In this document: one piece after another, positions 34,219-43,783 of the stretch
Numbering within the stretch: position 1 is the stretch's first letter
Layout of the letters: the number at the start of each line of letters is the position of its first letter
NCBI RefSeq assembly: GCF_003990645.1
Contig: NZ_RYZK01000005.1
Coordinates: 124,001 to 188,000, forward strand
Origin: Shimia sediminis
GTDB taxonomy: Bacteria; Pseudomonadota; Alphaproteobacteria; Rhodobacterales; Rhodobacteraceae
DNA length: 64,000 bases
Direction: 5' to 3'
The notes under the pieces: generated by a model
What the model was told of the DNA's origin: nothing
What the model saw: only the letters and a program-made list of their open reading frames with translations
The model's database searches: none
Translations under genes and position numbers: made by a program

Positions 34219-35649
34219 TCAGGTCTGGCCCGGCGCAGGCGTGTGGTTAAAGAGATAGGCGGTCAAACAGGCTTCGCGCCCGCCCAGTTCCTCGATTTTG
34301 GCACGCTGATCGGCAAAGGCCAAAGTGTTCACCGCGTCGGGATCGCATATCTCACGCAGGCGACGTTCGCCTTCTGCAAGTGCCGCAGAAACACGCGGGT
34401 TGTGATCTTTGACCTCGGCCAGGTTCTGACGCTCGTCGGGGTCCGCCGCGAGGTCAAAGAGCTGCGGGTCCTGACCGACATAATGCACGTATTTCCACAT
34501 CTGCCAGCGCACCATGAACGTCCCTGTTGTCGAGCCGCCATCATGATATTCGCTAAAGCCTGTTCGGTCGGGGTCATCGGGCGCATTGGCCAGCGTGGTC
34601 AGTGCGGTGCCCGAAGCCTCGGCATCGACATTCAGAACGTCAAACGCCGTGGCGGCAATGTCGCGCAGGTTGGCACAGGTCGTCACCCGGCGCCCTTTGG
34701 GCACACCGGGACCGGCAACAATCATCGGCACGCCCGCGGATTGCTCGTACATCACCTGCTTGGTCCAAAAGCCCTGATCTCCCATCATGTCTCCGTGGTC
34801 CGAGATGTAGACAACCACGGTGTTTTCAGCCTGTCCGCTCTGTTCCAGCGCGGTCATCACGCGGCCGAAACAGTTGTCCATGAAAGAGGTCAGCCCGTAG
34901 TAAGCGGCCTTGGCCTCGCGCATTTTCTGTTCGTCAAAATAGGTGTCATAGTTGAAGAAGCCCTGCACGTTCTTCATTTCGTGGTGGTCGGGGGGCGTTT
35001 CTTGGTACCCCACCGGCAGGTCCATTCTGGCAGGATCATACAGGTCGGACCATTCCTGCGGGCAGGTTAGCGGATAATGCGGGCTGACCAGCGAGACAAA
35101 GGCCGCCCAGGGCTGGTCCTGCCCCGCGCTGGCGTGCAACCACTCTTCGGTGGCGGTGGTGATGTCACGGTCATAACGGGTGTACGAACTCTCTCCGACG
35201 CCAACATCCGCCGCCAACTCACCTGCCGCGTCATAGTCGGGCAGGGGATCACGCAACAGGCCGATGGGCCAGCCGACGCCCCCCACCACATGCATCGGCG
35301 GGATTTCCTGGGAAAACCCATTGTCATCCTCGCCCGAGCGAAAGTGCAGCTTGCCGATCGACACCACCTCGACCCCGGCATCGCGCAACTCGCGCATCCA
35401 GCTGCGCCGCTTGCCGTCATAAGGCTGGGCGCTGTCCCAATGGCGGATGTTGTGCACCCAATCGCCACAGGCCAGCGCCGCACGGGTCGGGACACACATG
35501 GGCGACGGGGTATATGCGCGCTCGAACACCGCGCCACGGGCCGCGAGCGCATCAAGGTTGGGCGTCTGCACAATCGGATGCCCCATACAACCCATCGCAT
35601 CGCGACGATGTTCATCCGAAATCACGATCAACAGGTTCTGCCGGGTCAT
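34219..35649 (-). CDS. Type I sulfatase (arylsulfatase/choline-sulfatase-like)
   Basis: 476 aa of the formylglycine-dependent sulfatase family. The active-site cysteine that would be converted to formylglycine is C52 in PMCVPTRAAL (C-x-P-x-R). Metal ligands are seen in LLIVISDEHRRD at the N-terminus and VVVYISDHGDMMG (D and H) later. No signal peptide, so it is predicted cytoplasmic. The ATG at 35647-35649 has GGAGG 6 nt upstream. The substrate is unknown. No maturation enzyme is encoded nearby. Divergent from mipZ. Confidence 0.87.
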   Translation of the reverse strand: MTRQNLLIVISDEHRRDAMGCMGHPIVQTPNLDALAARGAVFERAYTPSPMCVPTRAALACGDWVHNIRHWDSAQPYDGKRRSWMRELRDAGVEVVSIGKLHFRSGEDDNGFSQEIPPMHVVGGVGWPIGLLRDPLPDYDAAGELAADVGVGESSYTRYDRDITTATEEWLHASAGQDQPWAAFVSLVSPHYPLTCPQEWSDLYDPARMDLPVGYQETPPDHHEMKNVQGFFNYDTYFDEQKMREAKAAYYGLTSFMDNCFGRVMTALEQSGQAENTVVVYISDHGDMMGDQGFWTKQVMYEQSAGVPMIVAGPGVPKGRRVTTCANLRDIAATAFDVLNVDAEASGTALTTLANAPDDPDRTGFSEYHDGGSTTGTFMVRWQMWKYVHYVGQDPQLFDLAADPDERQNLAEVKDHNPRVSAALAEGERRLREICDPDAVNTLAFADQRAKIEELGGREACLTAYLFNHTPAPGQT

Positions 35650-35839
35650 CTGAGCCTCCGTTTTTTGCCAGATTAGGCAGCACTGCTGCAAAAGTATCGC
35701 GCGAAAGCGACATCTCCGAGGACAGGTGAGCGGCGGCGCTTCCCCTCTTGCCAGACACAACATATAGTGTGCATAAGACCGCAATCGCGCCAAAGAGCGC
35801 GGGTTTTGAGGTTTCAAAGGGTAAGCGGGGACCAGAGCA

Positions 35840-36649
35840 ATGGCGCATATCATCGTGGTCGGCAATGAAAAGGGCGGTGCGGGCAAGTCTACCATGTCCA
35901 TGCATATCGCCACGGCGCTTGCGCGGCTGGGCCACAAGGTCAGTGCGCTGGACCTGGACCTGCGCCAGAAAACCTTTGGCCGTTATGTCGAAAACCGCCG
36001 CGCATTCCTTGCGGAGAAAGGGCTGGACCTGCCCAGCCCCGACTACCACGACCTGCCCGAGATCGACCCAGCGACGCTGAAACCGGGCGAGAACATCTAT
36101 GATCATCGCCTGTCCGCCGCGGTTGCGACGCTGGAGCCGGACAGCGATTTTATCCTGATCGACTGTCCCGGGTCACACACGCGACTGAGCCAGGTGGCGC
36201 ATTCGCTGGCCGACACTCTGGTCACGCCGCTGAACGACAGTTTCGTCGATTTCGACCTGTTGGCGCACACGGACCCGCTGGGCGAAAAGATCCTCGGGCC
36301 GTCGGTCTATTCCGAAATGGTCTGGAACGCGCGTCAGCTGCGGGCCCAGGCCGGGCTGAAGCCCATCGACTGGGTGGTATTGCGCAACCGGATGGGCGCG
36401 CAGCAGATGGTCAACAAGGAAAAGATGGGCAAGGCGCTGGACAACCTCGCGCGGCGCATCGGTTTCCGCGTGGCACCGGGTTTCAACGAGCGGGTGATCT
36501 TTCGCGAATTGTTCCCACGCGGGCTGACCCTGCTGGACCTGCGCGACATTGGCGTAAAGCAACTCAACATCTCGAACGTCGCCGCGCGTCAGGAGTTGCG
36601 TGACCTGTTGAAAGCGCTGAACCTGCCCGGTGTCGAGGTGAATTTCTAA
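35840..36649 (+). CDS. mipZ: Division-plane positioning ATPase MipZ
   Basis: ParA/MinD-family ATPase, 269 aa, that in Caulobacter binds ParB at the poles and keeps FtsZ at mid-cell. The deviant Walker A motif is KGGAGKST (11-18); LDLDLRQKTFGRYVENRRAF, NDSFVDFDLL, DWVVLRNR and ERVIFRELFPRGLTLLDL are typical of MipZ rather than of plasmid ParA proteins. A hallmark of alphaproteobacteria without MinCDE. Its stop overlaps that of the convergent DMT gene (CTAA). No parB is nearby. Confidence 0.92.
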   Translation: MAHIIVVGNEKGGAGKSTMSMHIATALARLGHKVSALDLDLRQKTFGRYVENRRAFLAEKGLDLPSPDYHDLPEIDPATLKPGENIYDHRLSAAVATLEPDSDFILIDCPGSHTRLSQVAHSLADTLVTPLNDSFVDFDLLAHTDPLGEKILGPSVYSEMVWNARQLRAQAGLKPIDWVVLRNRMGAQQMVNKEKMGKALDNLARRIGFRVAPGFNERVIFRELFPRGLTLLDLRDIGVKQLNISNVAARQELRDLLKALNLPGVEVNF

Positions 36650-37521
36650 GAGCGCACGCCGGCGGACCTTTTTCGCATCAGAACCACAAGGTTTGACGCG
36701 GCCAGCGCGCCGATCACGATGGTGCCGCCAATCAACGTCCATGAGCCGGGATTTTCCCCCAGCACCACCCAGACCAAGAGCGGCGCCAAAACCGACTCCA
36801 GCAAAATGAGCAAGGCGACCTCGGCCGAGGTGATGTACCGGGGACCCAGCGCCAGAAGTGACGCGCTGAACACGATGAAGACCGCGTAAAAGGGTAGAAA
36901 TACAAGCTGGTCAGCAGGGATCGTCATCGGTTCGATAAACGGCAAGAGCACCAGCGCGGACCCGCAATAGGCCATCGGCACCGCGGGCACCATCGACACG
37001 TGCCGCACCCGTCTGGCCGCGGTCAACCCGGCGGCAAAACTGGCCGCGACCAGAACCGCCGCCAGGTCTCCGCGCCACGAGGCGTGTTCGGTTTCGCCCG
37101 AGCCATAGGCAATCAGCGCCAGCCCCGGCAACACCGCTGCAATGGTCAAAACCATCCGCAGGCTGATCCTTTCGCCCAAAAAGATCCAACTGAAAATCGA
37201 CGCAAAAATCGGCATCGCGGCAATGATGAACACGGCGTTCGCAACGCTGGTCAGGCTGATGGCCATCACAAAAAGAACACCGCTCAGGGCCAGGGTGACG
37301 ATGTAGAGCGCCCCGTAACGACCCGTCGACAGCACCTCGCGAAACGGCGCGCTGCCCTTCAGGGCAAGCAGGCCAATCAGGATCAGCCCCCCGGCAAGGC
37401 CATTGCGCCAAAAGGCGATCACCAGCGGGTCGGCATCAATCAACCGCACAAACAGCGAGTCCGGCACCACGAACAACACACCGGCAAATGTGATCAACAG
37501 GCCCTTAAACTGCGAGGTCAC
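36646..37521 (-). CDS. EamA/DMT-family transporter
   Basis: About 291 aa with ten hydrophobic helices in two EamA halves (from LLITFAGVLFVVPDSLFVRL to SWTLIGGTIVIGALAASNLVVL). I place the start at the GTG 37519-37521 (VTSQFKGLL), preceded by GAGG at 6 nt; an upstream ATG at 37557 would lie deeper inside the decarboxylase gene. It overlaps the upstream decarboxylase gene by 17 bp and is probably co-translated. Pairing suggests it may export the amine product or import the substrate; this is a guess. Confidence 0.8.
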   Translation of the reverse strand: MTSQFKGLLITFAGVLFVVPDSLFVRLIDADPLVIAFWRNGLAGGLILIGLLALKGSAPFREVLSTGRYGALYIVTLALSGVLFVMAISLTSVANAVFIIAAMPIFASIFSWIFLGERISLRMVLTIAAVLPGLALIAYGSGETEHASWRGDLAAVLVAASFAAGLTAARRVRHVSMVPAVPMAYCGSALVLLPFIEPMTIPADQLVFLPFYAVFIVFSASLLALGPRYITSAEVALLILLESVLAPLLVWVVLGENPGSWTLIGGTIVIGALAASNLVVLMRKRSAGVRS

Positions 37522-38965
37522 GGGCCACCTCGTCCGCGAGCCGTGCCACGGCTTCAAACAGGATGTCGATATCTTCCATACGTGTGCGGTGATTGGTGAT
37601 GTTCACGCGGATCGCCGTCTTGCCGTAGAGCTTTGTGGTTGAGGGCGCTGCGATGCCGCTTTCCTGCAGCCGCAGCACGATTTCTGTGTTGAGACTGTCC
37701 AGCTGCGCCTCGGTCAAGCCTGCGCGCAATGCCCGGAAACAACAGATGTTGAGCGCCACGGGCGCCATCAACTCGGTCGCGGTGCTGGCTCTTGCCTTGT
37801 CGCCCAGATAGGCCGCTTGCGCACAGTTCTGATCCACAACCCTGCCCAGCTTTTCCGTGCCATGTTCGGCAATCTGCGCCCAGATCTTCAGCGCCCGAAA
37901 GCCGCGCGACAGTTCGGGGCCGTATTCAGTTGGCCATGGATTGGCAGCTGAGAGGCCACGCGACGTGGCCACCAGATAGTCGGGGCGCTCGGAAAAGGCG
38001 CTGCGATGGTCCTCTTCGGACCGGATCAGCACAAATCCCGCGTCGTAGTTGACCTGCATCCATTTGTGGAAATCAAAGGCCAGCGAGTCGGCGCGCTCCA
38101 GCCCACGGAGCAACGGGCGCCTTGTGGTGCTCAGCATGGCGGTAGCGCCAAAGGCGCCGTCAACGTGGAACCACATGCCAGTGTCCCGCGCGATGTCGGC
38201 CATGGTGTCGAGATCATCGATGGACCCGACGTTCACCGCGCCGGCCGTGCCGATCAGGGCAAAGGGGGTGAGTCCCGCCGCCTGATCCCTGGCGATCGCG
38301 GCGCGCAGAGCCGCGAGGTCGATACGAAACTCCGCGTCCGTGGGAATCTTGCGCAAGGCGTCCGATCCGAGGCCAAGAATGTCAAAGGCGCGCGCCACGC
38401 AGGAATGGGTTTGATCCGAAGTATACCCGACAAGCCTGGCGCCGTTCAGTCCCGCAGTGCGCGTGGCAAACCCCAAGGCCCGGTCCCGCGCAGCCTTGAG
38501 CGCAATCACCGTGGCGATGGACGTGCCGGACACCACCAAACCGCTGGCGGTTTCGGGAAACCCGAACATCTCGCGGCACCAGTCCACCACCTGTCTTTCG
38601 ACATAGATCGCGCCGTGATCACGTCCGCCGAGGTTGGCGTTCATGGCGGCGGCTGCAATCTCGGCGATCATGTTTGACGGCGTACCGGCCCCATGCACCC
38701 AGCCAAAGAAACGCGGATGCGTATTGCCCACCCCATGCGGCAAAAGCGCGGTGATCTGATCCTGCACCGCGTCGTTCCCGTGCCCCGTACGTGGCAAGGG
38801 TGCTTGAAAAGCGGTTTTCTGATCCTCTGGCAGCGGCGTCCACACCCGCCCCTGGCCTGCGCCCTCTAACCTGTCCAGCGCCGCCTCGAGCATCGCGTGG
38901 GCAGAGGCGCGAAAATCCTCCCAGTTCTCTGGGTCAAGGCTTACAGGGGGAATGGGGGTGGTCAT
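37505..38965 (-). CDS. PLP-dependent group II amino-acid decarboxylase
   Basis: 486 aa of the aromatic-L-amino-acid/glutamate decarboxylase family. Motifs: HPRFFGWVHGAGTPSN near the N-terminus, VVSGTSIATVIALKAARD, MWFHVDGAFGA with the PLP-contacting His and Asp, and the Schiff-base lysine in FDFHKWMQVNYD. Substrate could be tryptophan, tyrosine, phenylalanine or DOPA; the sequence does not decide. It is coupled to a DMT transporter. Start ATG 38963-38965. Confidence 0.87.
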   Translation of the reverse strand: MTTPIPPVSLDPENWEDFRASAHAMLEAALDRLEGAGQGRVWTPLPEDQKTAFQAPLPRTGHGNDAVQDQITALLPHGVGNTHPRFFGWVHGAGTPSNMIAEIAAAAMNANLGGRDHGAIYVERQVVDWCREMFGFPETASGLVVSGTSIATVIALKAARDRALGFATRTAGLNGARLVGYTSDQTHSCVARAFDILGLGSDALRKIPTDAEFRIDLAALRAAIARDQAAGLTPFALIGTAGAVNVGSIDDLDTMADIARDTGMWFHVDGAFGATAMLSTTRRPLLRGLERADSLAFDFHKWMQVNYDAGFVLIRSEEDHRSAFSERPDYLVATSRGLSAANPWPTEYGPELSRGFRALKIWAQIAEHGTEKLGRVVDQNCAQAAYLGDKARASTATELMAPVALNICCFRALRAGLTEAQLDSLNTEIVLRLQESGIAAPSTTKLYGKTAIRVNITNHRTRMEDIDILFEAVARLADEVARDLAV

Positions 38966-38984
38966 GGCGTTATGTCCCGAACGA

Positions 38985-39013
38985 AAAAGGCGACTGCCAT
39001 TTCAGTCGCCTTT
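38985..39013 (-). terminator. Rho-independent terminator of the marR-like gene
   Basis: AAAGGCGACTG-CCATTT-CAGTCGCCTTT has an 11-bp perfect stem. On the minus strand it ends in TTTTTCG, and it lies downstream of the MarR gene and upstream of the decarboxylase gene, so it separates two minus-strand units. Confidence 0.8.
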
Positions 39014-39136
39014 CCTTTGGGCCAAGTAAACCCCCTGTCCTCGGACACGGCGCAACATTGGCTTCAACACATTGTCGATTTCAAAAATGTGATGGTTCGT
39101 AGGACCATCGTGGCCAGAGGCACGCCCACGCATCAA

Positions 39137-39574
39137 TCAACTGATCCCGGCCAACCGCTTGAGCATCATCCGCAACAGGCGCACCTCTCCATCGGTGAAC
39201 TTTTTGCTGATCTCGGCGTCATAACGCTCGGCCACGCTGCGCAGGTCGAGATAGGCCGCCGTGCCGGCCTGCGTCAGGGTCAGGTATTCCTGTCTGCGAT
39301 CATCCTCGGATCGTGCGCGGGTGACGAATCGTTTCTCGACCAGTTTGGTCACAGCACGCGAAATCTTGGTTTTGTGAATCTTCGCGCGGATCACGATGTC
39401 GGTGGCGGTCATCTGTCCAAAAGCCCCGAGATGGAACAAAACCCGCCACTCGGTCCGCAGCATTCCGTATTTGTTTTTATAGAGTTGTGTGAAGGCGAGG
39501 CTGCTTTCCTCGGCCGCTTGGTTCAGCAGGTAGGGCAGAAAGACCTGTAAGTCGAAATCATCTTTTTTAGACAT
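39137..39574 (-). CDS. MarR-family regulator, probable controller of the homogentisate operon
   Basis: Winged-helix MarR protein of 145 aa. The DNA-binding part spans about 52-100 (MTATDIVIRAKIHKTKISRAVTKLVEKRFVTRARSEDDRRQEYLTL, including the DRR wing). It is divergent from hmgA with 79 bp between starts, and that gap holds a TAGTT-N8-AACTA inverted repeat, so regulation of hmgA and downstream genes is likely. The effector, perhaps homogentisate or an upstream aromatic acid, is inferred. Confidence 0.85.
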   Translation of the reverse strand: MSKKDDFDLQVFLPYLLNQAAEESSLAFTQLYKNKYGMLRTEWRVLFHLGAFGQMTATDIVIRAKIHKTKISRAVTKLVEKRFVTRARSEDDRRQEYLTLTQAGTAAYLDLRSVAERYDAEISKKFTDGEVRLLRMMLKRLAGIS

Positions 39575-39594
39575 TTTGCGTCTCCTTCGCCTTG

Positions 39595-39629
39595 TTAGTT
39601 ACAAAAAGAACTATTACCAAAGCAACTAA
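39595..39629. promoter_or_regulatory. Candidate MarR operator between marR and hmgA
   Basis: TAGTT (39596-39600), 8 bp, AACTA (39609-39613) form an inverted repeat. A further AACTAA at 39624-39629 mirrors TTAGTT at 39595-39600. All lie in the 79-bp divergent gap. Confidence 0.45.
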
Positions 39630-39653
39630 ATTCGAAACAGGAGCGCGCGAAAA

Positions 39654-41015
39654 ATGACAAAACATACTGTTCCGACCCGAATGCAGATGGCCCCGTCGAT
39701 TGCAGGGCCGCACGAGGGCTACATGCCGGGATTCGGCAATGATTATGAAACCGAAGTCCTGCCGGGCGCCCTGCCCCAGGGCATGAACTCGCCCCAGAAA
39801 TGCAACTATGGTCTTTATGGCGAGCAACTGTCGGGCACGGCCTTTACCGCGCCCAGCCATCAGAACGAGCGGACGTGGTGCTATCGCATCCGCCCCTCGG
39901 TGAAGCATTCGCATCGGTACGAAAAGATCGACGTGCCGCATTGGAAGTCGGCCCCGAATGTCGACCCGGATGTGACCTCTTTGGGTCAATACCGTTGGGA
40001 TCCGGTGCCGCACAGCGACCAGGCGCTGACCTGGATCAATGGCATGTACACCATGACCACGGCAGGCGATGTGAACACTCAGGTGGGCATGGCGTCGCAT
40101 ATCTATCTCGTGAACACGTCGATGGAGGATGACTATTTCTTCTCGGCCGATTCCGAACTGCTGGTGGTGCCGCAAGAGGGCGTGCTGCGGTTTTCGACCG
40201 AGTTGGGCATCATCGATCTGGAGCCGAAAGAGATCGCCATTATCCCGCGCGGCTTGCTCTATCGCGTGGAAGTGCTCGAAGGTCCCGCGCGCGGCTTTGT
40301 CTGCGAAAACTACGGCCAGAAATTCGAATTGCCGGGCCGCGGCCCCATCGGTGCCAACTGCATGGCCAACCCGCGCGACTTCAAGGCGCCGGTGGCGGCC
40401 TATGAAGACCGCGAAGTGCCCTCGACCGTGACCGTGAAATGGTGTGGTCAGTTCCACAAAACACAGATCGGCCAGTCGCCGCTGGACGTGGTGGCATGGC
40501 ACGGCAACTACGCGCCGGTGAAATACGACCTGCGCACCTATTGCCCGGTTGGCGCGATCCTGTTTGACCATCCCGATCCGTCCATCTTTACCGTACTGAC
40601 GGCACCTTCGGGCCAGCCGGGCACCGCGAACATCGACTTTGTCCTGTTCCGGGAACGCTGGATGGTGGCAGAAGACACATTCCGCCCGCCGTGGTATCAC
40701 AAGAACATCATGTCCGAGCTGATGGGCAACATCTATGGCCAGTACGACGCCAAACCGCAGGGATTCATCCCCGGTGGCATGTCCTTGCACAACATGATGC
40801 TGCCGCATGGTCCTGACAAGAACGCCTTTGAGGGCGCATCGAACGCAAACCTGGGACCGGATAAGCTGGACAACACCATGTCCTTTATGTTCGAAACGCG
40901 TTTCCCGCAGCATCTGACCACATTTGCCGCAGATGAAGCGCCGCTTCAGGATGATTACATTGATTGCTGGTCCGATATCGAAAAGAAATTCGACGGCACT
41001 CCGGGCAAGAAATAA
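39654..41015 (+). CDS. hmgA: Homogentisate 1,2-dioxygenase
   Basis: Ring-cleaving Fe(II) dioxygenase of 453 aa turning homogentisate into maleylacetoacetate. The opening [27 protein letters not shown] is the family hallmark. Iron ligands are His and Glu in [15 protein letters not shown] and His in [14 protein letters not shown]. First gene of the operon hmgA-fahA-(DHFR-like)-(MBL), divergent from a MarR gene. Central to tyrosine and hydroxyphenylacetate catabolism. Confidence 0.97.
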   Translation: MTKHTVPTRMQMAPSIAGPHEGYMPGFGNDYETEVLPGALPQGMNSPQKCNYGLYGEQLSGTAFTAPSHQNERTWCYRIRPSVKHSHRYEKIDVPHWKSAPNVDPDVTSLGQYRWDPVPHSDQALTWINGMYTMTTAGDVNTQVGMASHIYLVNTSMEDDYFFSADSELLVVPQEGVLRFSTELGIIDLEPKEIAIIPRGLLYRVEVLEGPARGFVCENYGQKFELPGRGPIGANCMANPRDFKAPVAAYEDREVPSTVTVKWCGQFHKTQIGQSPLDVVAWHGNYAPVKYDLRTYCPVGAILFDHPDPSIFTVLTAPSGQPGTANIDFVLFRERWMVAEDTFRPPWYHKNIMSELMGNIYGQYDAKPQGFIPGGMSLHNMMLPHGPDKNAFEGASNANLGPDKLDNTMSFMFETRFPQHLTTFAADEAPLQDDYIDCWSDIEKKFDGTPGKK

Positions 41016-41028
41016 GGAACACAAAGCA

Positions 41029-42285
41029 ATGCCATTGATGAAAAGCTGGGTGGCTTCGGCCAACGACGCCAACCACCCCTTCCCGCTGAACAACCTGCCT
41101 TATGGCGTATTCTCGACCGAGGGCACCGAAGAACGCTGCGGCGTCGCTATCGGGGACATGATCCTCGACATGGCCGCGGCAGAGGAAACCGGCCTGATCA
41201 AGATTTCGGAGATCCCGGTCTTTGACGCGCCTTACTGGAACGAGTTCATGGATCTCGGGTCGGACGCCTGGGATGAGCTGCGCGCGCGCCTGATCGCGCT
41301 TTTGTCCGACGGCAGCGAGGCCCGCGCCGCGGTTGAGGCGCTGCTGGTTCCGATGGCCGATGCCACGCTGCACATGCCGCTGGTGGTGCCGGAGTACACC
41401 GACTTTTACGCAGGTCGGCACCACGCCGTGAACGTGGGTTCGATGTTCCGCGATCCGGCCAACGCTCTGCCCCCCAACTGGCTACACATCCCGATCGGCT
41501 ATAACGGTCGTGCCTCGTCAGTGATCGTCTCGGGCACCGATGTGCGCCGCCCCTGGGGTCAGCTGAAAGGCCCGAACGATGACCTGCCGCGCTGGGGCAA
41601 ATGTGCCCGGTTCGACATCGAGCTTGAGATGGGCGCTATCGTTGGCACGGCCTCGGATGCGCCGATCACCGTGCAGGAAGCGGATGACAACATCTTTGGC
41701 TATGTCCTGCTGAACGACTGGTCTGCACGCGATATCCAGGCCTGGGAATACCAGCCGTTGGGCCCGTTCCAGGCCAAGGCAACCGCTACGACAATCAGCC
41801 CCTGGATCGTGACCAAAGCCGCGCTGGAGCCTTTCCGCACGGACACGCCCGAGCGTGAGTTCGAACTGCTGGACCACATCAAAGACTGCGGCCCGATGCT
41901 CTATGACATCGACCTTGAGGTCACCATGGCCCCTGCCGGCAAAGAACCGACCACGATTGCCCGCACCAACTATAACGAGATGTATTACTCAGCCGCACAG
42001 CAGCTGGCGCATCACACCACGGCGGGCTCGCCGATGAACGTGGGTGACCTCCTCGGGTCGGGCACGATCTCGGGGTCGGAAAAGGAAAACCGCGGCTCGC
42101 TGCTGGAGCTGAGCTGGGGCGGTAAAGAGCCGATGACGCTCGACACCGGCGAAGAGCGCTCGTTCATCGAAGATGGCGATACGCTGACCCTCAAAGGTGC
42201 GGCCAAAGGTGACGGCTACACCATCGGCTTTGGTGACTGTGTTGGCACCGTGATTGCCGCACTTGATGACCCCTACGCCCGGTAA
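41029..42285 (+). CDS. fahA: Fumarylacetoacetase
   Basis: FAH-fold hydrolase, 418 aa, splitting fumarylacetoacetate into fumarate and acetoacetate. Motifs: TDFYAGRHHAVNVGSMFRD with the catalytic His, the metal site in FDIELEMGAIVG, NDWSARDIQAWEY, and SGTISGSEKENRGSLLEL. The ATG at 41029 (MPLMKSWV) follows AAGGAA; the ATG at 41038 is an alternative. It starts 13 bp after hmgA. Confidence 0.96.
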   Translation: MPLMKSWVASANDANHPFPLNNLPYGVFSTEGTEERCGVAIGDMILDMAAAEETGLIKISEIPVFDAPYWNEFMDLGSDAWDELRARLIALLSDGSEARAAVEALLVPMADATLHMPLVVPEYTDFYAGRHHAVNVGSMFRDPANALPPNWLHIPIGYNGRASSVIVSGTDVRRPWGQLKGPNDDLPRWGKCARFDIELEMGAIVGTASDAPITVQEADDNIFGYVLLNDWSARDIQAWEYQPLGPFQAKATATTISPWIVTKAALEPFRTDTPEREFELLDHIKDCGPMLYDIDLEVTMAPAGKEPTTIARTNYNEMYYSAAQQLAHHTTAGSPMNVGDLLGSGTISGSEKENRGSLLELSWGGKEPMTLDTGEERSFIEDGDTLTLKGAAKGDGYTIGFGDCVGTVIAALDDPYAR

Positions 42286-42289
42286 GTTG

Positions 42290-42826
42290 ATGAGCAACCG
42301 CCCCACATATGTTGGCTATATCGCCATGAGCCTGGATGGCTTTATTGCGGATGCCAAAGGGAGTGTTGAGTGGCTCGATCCGTTCAACGCCGCCCTTGGC
42401 GATGCTGGCGAAGATGGAGGCTATGCGGCCTTCATCGAACTGGTCGACGCCTTGGTGATGGGGCGCAGCACCTATGAACAGGTGTTGGGCTGGGGTTGGC
42501 CCTATGGCGCGCGGGCGGGCTATGTCCTGACCCGCAATCCGGGCTTTGAAGGACAGCACGTGAGCGCGGCAGGCGACGTTGAACACCTCCGCGCCGCGAT
42601 CAAAGCCAATGGCCACCAGCATATCTGGATCATGGGCGGCGGCGAGGCCCAACGTGCCGCACTCGACGCGGGTATGTTCGACACGCTCAGCGTCTTCATC
42701 ATGCCGACCCTGCTGGGCCAAGGCCTGCCGTGCTTTGCCCCCGGACCACAACACAACCTGACTCTGACCGCCTCGCGCACCCTGCCGGGCGGCATCCTGA
42801 AACTCGACTACGCGATCAAGGACTGA
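42290..42826 (+). CDS. Dihydrofolate-reductase-like (RibD C-terminal) protein
   Basis: 178 aa with the DHFR/RibD-C fold: GYIAMSLDGFIADAKGSVEWL at the start (the MSLDGFIA motif), LVMGRSTYEQVLGW and the NADP-site glycines in HIWIMGGGEAQRAAL. Such stand-alone proteins reduce unknown substrates and are not folate enzymes in most cases. It lies between fahA and the MBL gene, so it may handle a side product of the pathway; unproven. ATG 42290 is 5 bp after the fahA stop codon. Confidence 0.75.
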   Translation: MSNRPTYVGYIAMSLDGFIADAKGSVEWLDPFNAALGDAGEDGGYAAFIELVDALVMGRSTYEQVLGWGWPYGARAGYVLTRNPGFEGQHVSAAGDVEHLRAAIKANGHQHIWIMGGGEAQRAALDAGMFDTLSVFIMPTLLGQGLPCFAPGPQHNLTLTASRTLPGGILKLDYAIKD

Positions 42827-42831
42827 CCAAA

Positions 42832-43782
42832 ATGGCAAAAGCATTCGCGTCCCAAGGGGACATGACCGAAAAGAAAATCACCTTTGATGAGATCGGTGAA
42901 GGCCTCTACGCTTTTACCGCCGAGGGCGACCCGAACTCGGGCGTCATCATCGGGGATGACTCTGTGATGATCGTCGAAGCGCAAGCCACCCCGCGCCTGG
43001 CAAACAAGGTGATCGAGTGCGTGCGCACCGTCACCGACAAGCCGATCACCCATGTCGTGCTGACCCACTATCACGCGGTCCGCGTTCTGGGCGCATCTGC
43101 GTTCAACGCACAACAGGTCATCATGTCCAACACCGCCTATAACATGGTGCTGGAACGCGGTCAGGAAGACTGGGACAGCGAGTTCCAACGCTTCCCGCGC
43201 CTGTTCGAGGGTCACGAGTCGATCCCCGGCCTGACCTTTCCGACCACCACCTTTACCGACGAAATGACCGTGTTCCTGGGCAAGCGCCGCGTGAACATCA
43301 AACAGATCGGCCGTGCGCACACCGCCGGTGACGCCGTGATCCACGTGCCGGACCAGAACGTCATGTTCACCGGCGACATCGTCGAAGATCACTCGGCCTG
43401 CTATTGCGGTGACGGTCACTTTGCCGATTGGGGTCAGACGCTGGACAACATCATGGCCTATGACGTCGACGCCATCGCGCCGGGTCGTGGTGGGGCATTG
43501 GTTGGCAAAGAGGCCGTGGGCCGCGCCATCGAAAGCACCCGTGACTTTGTCCAGAGCACCTATCTGCCCGCGGCCCGCGTGGCCGCCCGCGGTGGTAGCC
43601 TGAAAGAGGCATGGGACGCCGTCCGCGAGAGCTGTGATCCGAAATTCGCAGACTATGCCATCTATGAGCATTGCCTGCCCTTCAATGTTGCGCGCGCCTA
43701 CGACGAAGCGCGCGGCATCGCGCACCCCCGCATCTGGACCGCCCAGCGCGATCTGGAGATGTGGGAAGCCCTGCAGGGCTGA
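42832..43782 (+). CDS. MBL-fold protein lacking the zinc-2 site
   Basis: Metallo-beta-lactamase-fold protein of 316 aa. The first metal motif reads LTHYHAVRVLG: H-x-H is kept, but the usual Asp and His (HxHxDH) are Val and Arg. The third-His motif (GRAHTAGDA) and the bridging Asp (MFTGDIV) remain, while the last motif is PGRGG instead of PGHG. So zinc-1 ligands are intact and all three zinc-2-specific ligands are gone. It follows the DHFR-like gene after 5 bp in the hmgA operon. A mononuclear hydrolase or a binding protein is possible; the reaction is not predictable. Confidence 0.75.
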   Translation: MAKAFASQGDMTEKKITFDEIGEGLYAFTAEGDPNSGVIIGDDSVMIVEAQATPRLANKVIECVRTVTDKPITHVVLTHYHAVRVLGASAFNAQQVIMSNTAYNMVLERGQEDWDSEFQRFPRLFEGHESIPGLTFPTTTFTDEMTVFLGKRRVNIKQIGRAHTAGDAVIHVPDQNVMFTGDIVEDHSACYCGDGHFADWGQTLDNIMAYDVDAIAPGRGGALVGKEAVGRAIESTRDFVQSTYLPAARVAARGGSLKEAWDAVRESCDPKFADYAIYEHCLPFNVARAYDEARGIAHPRIWTAQRDLEMWEALQG

Positions 43783-43783
43783 A

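Noticed and set aside
34219-35937. Sulfatase gene starting at 35937
   Set aside because: The extra 95 residues are not sulfatase-like and overlap the mipZ start. The ATG at 35649 has GGAGG at the right distance and begins the conserved domain.
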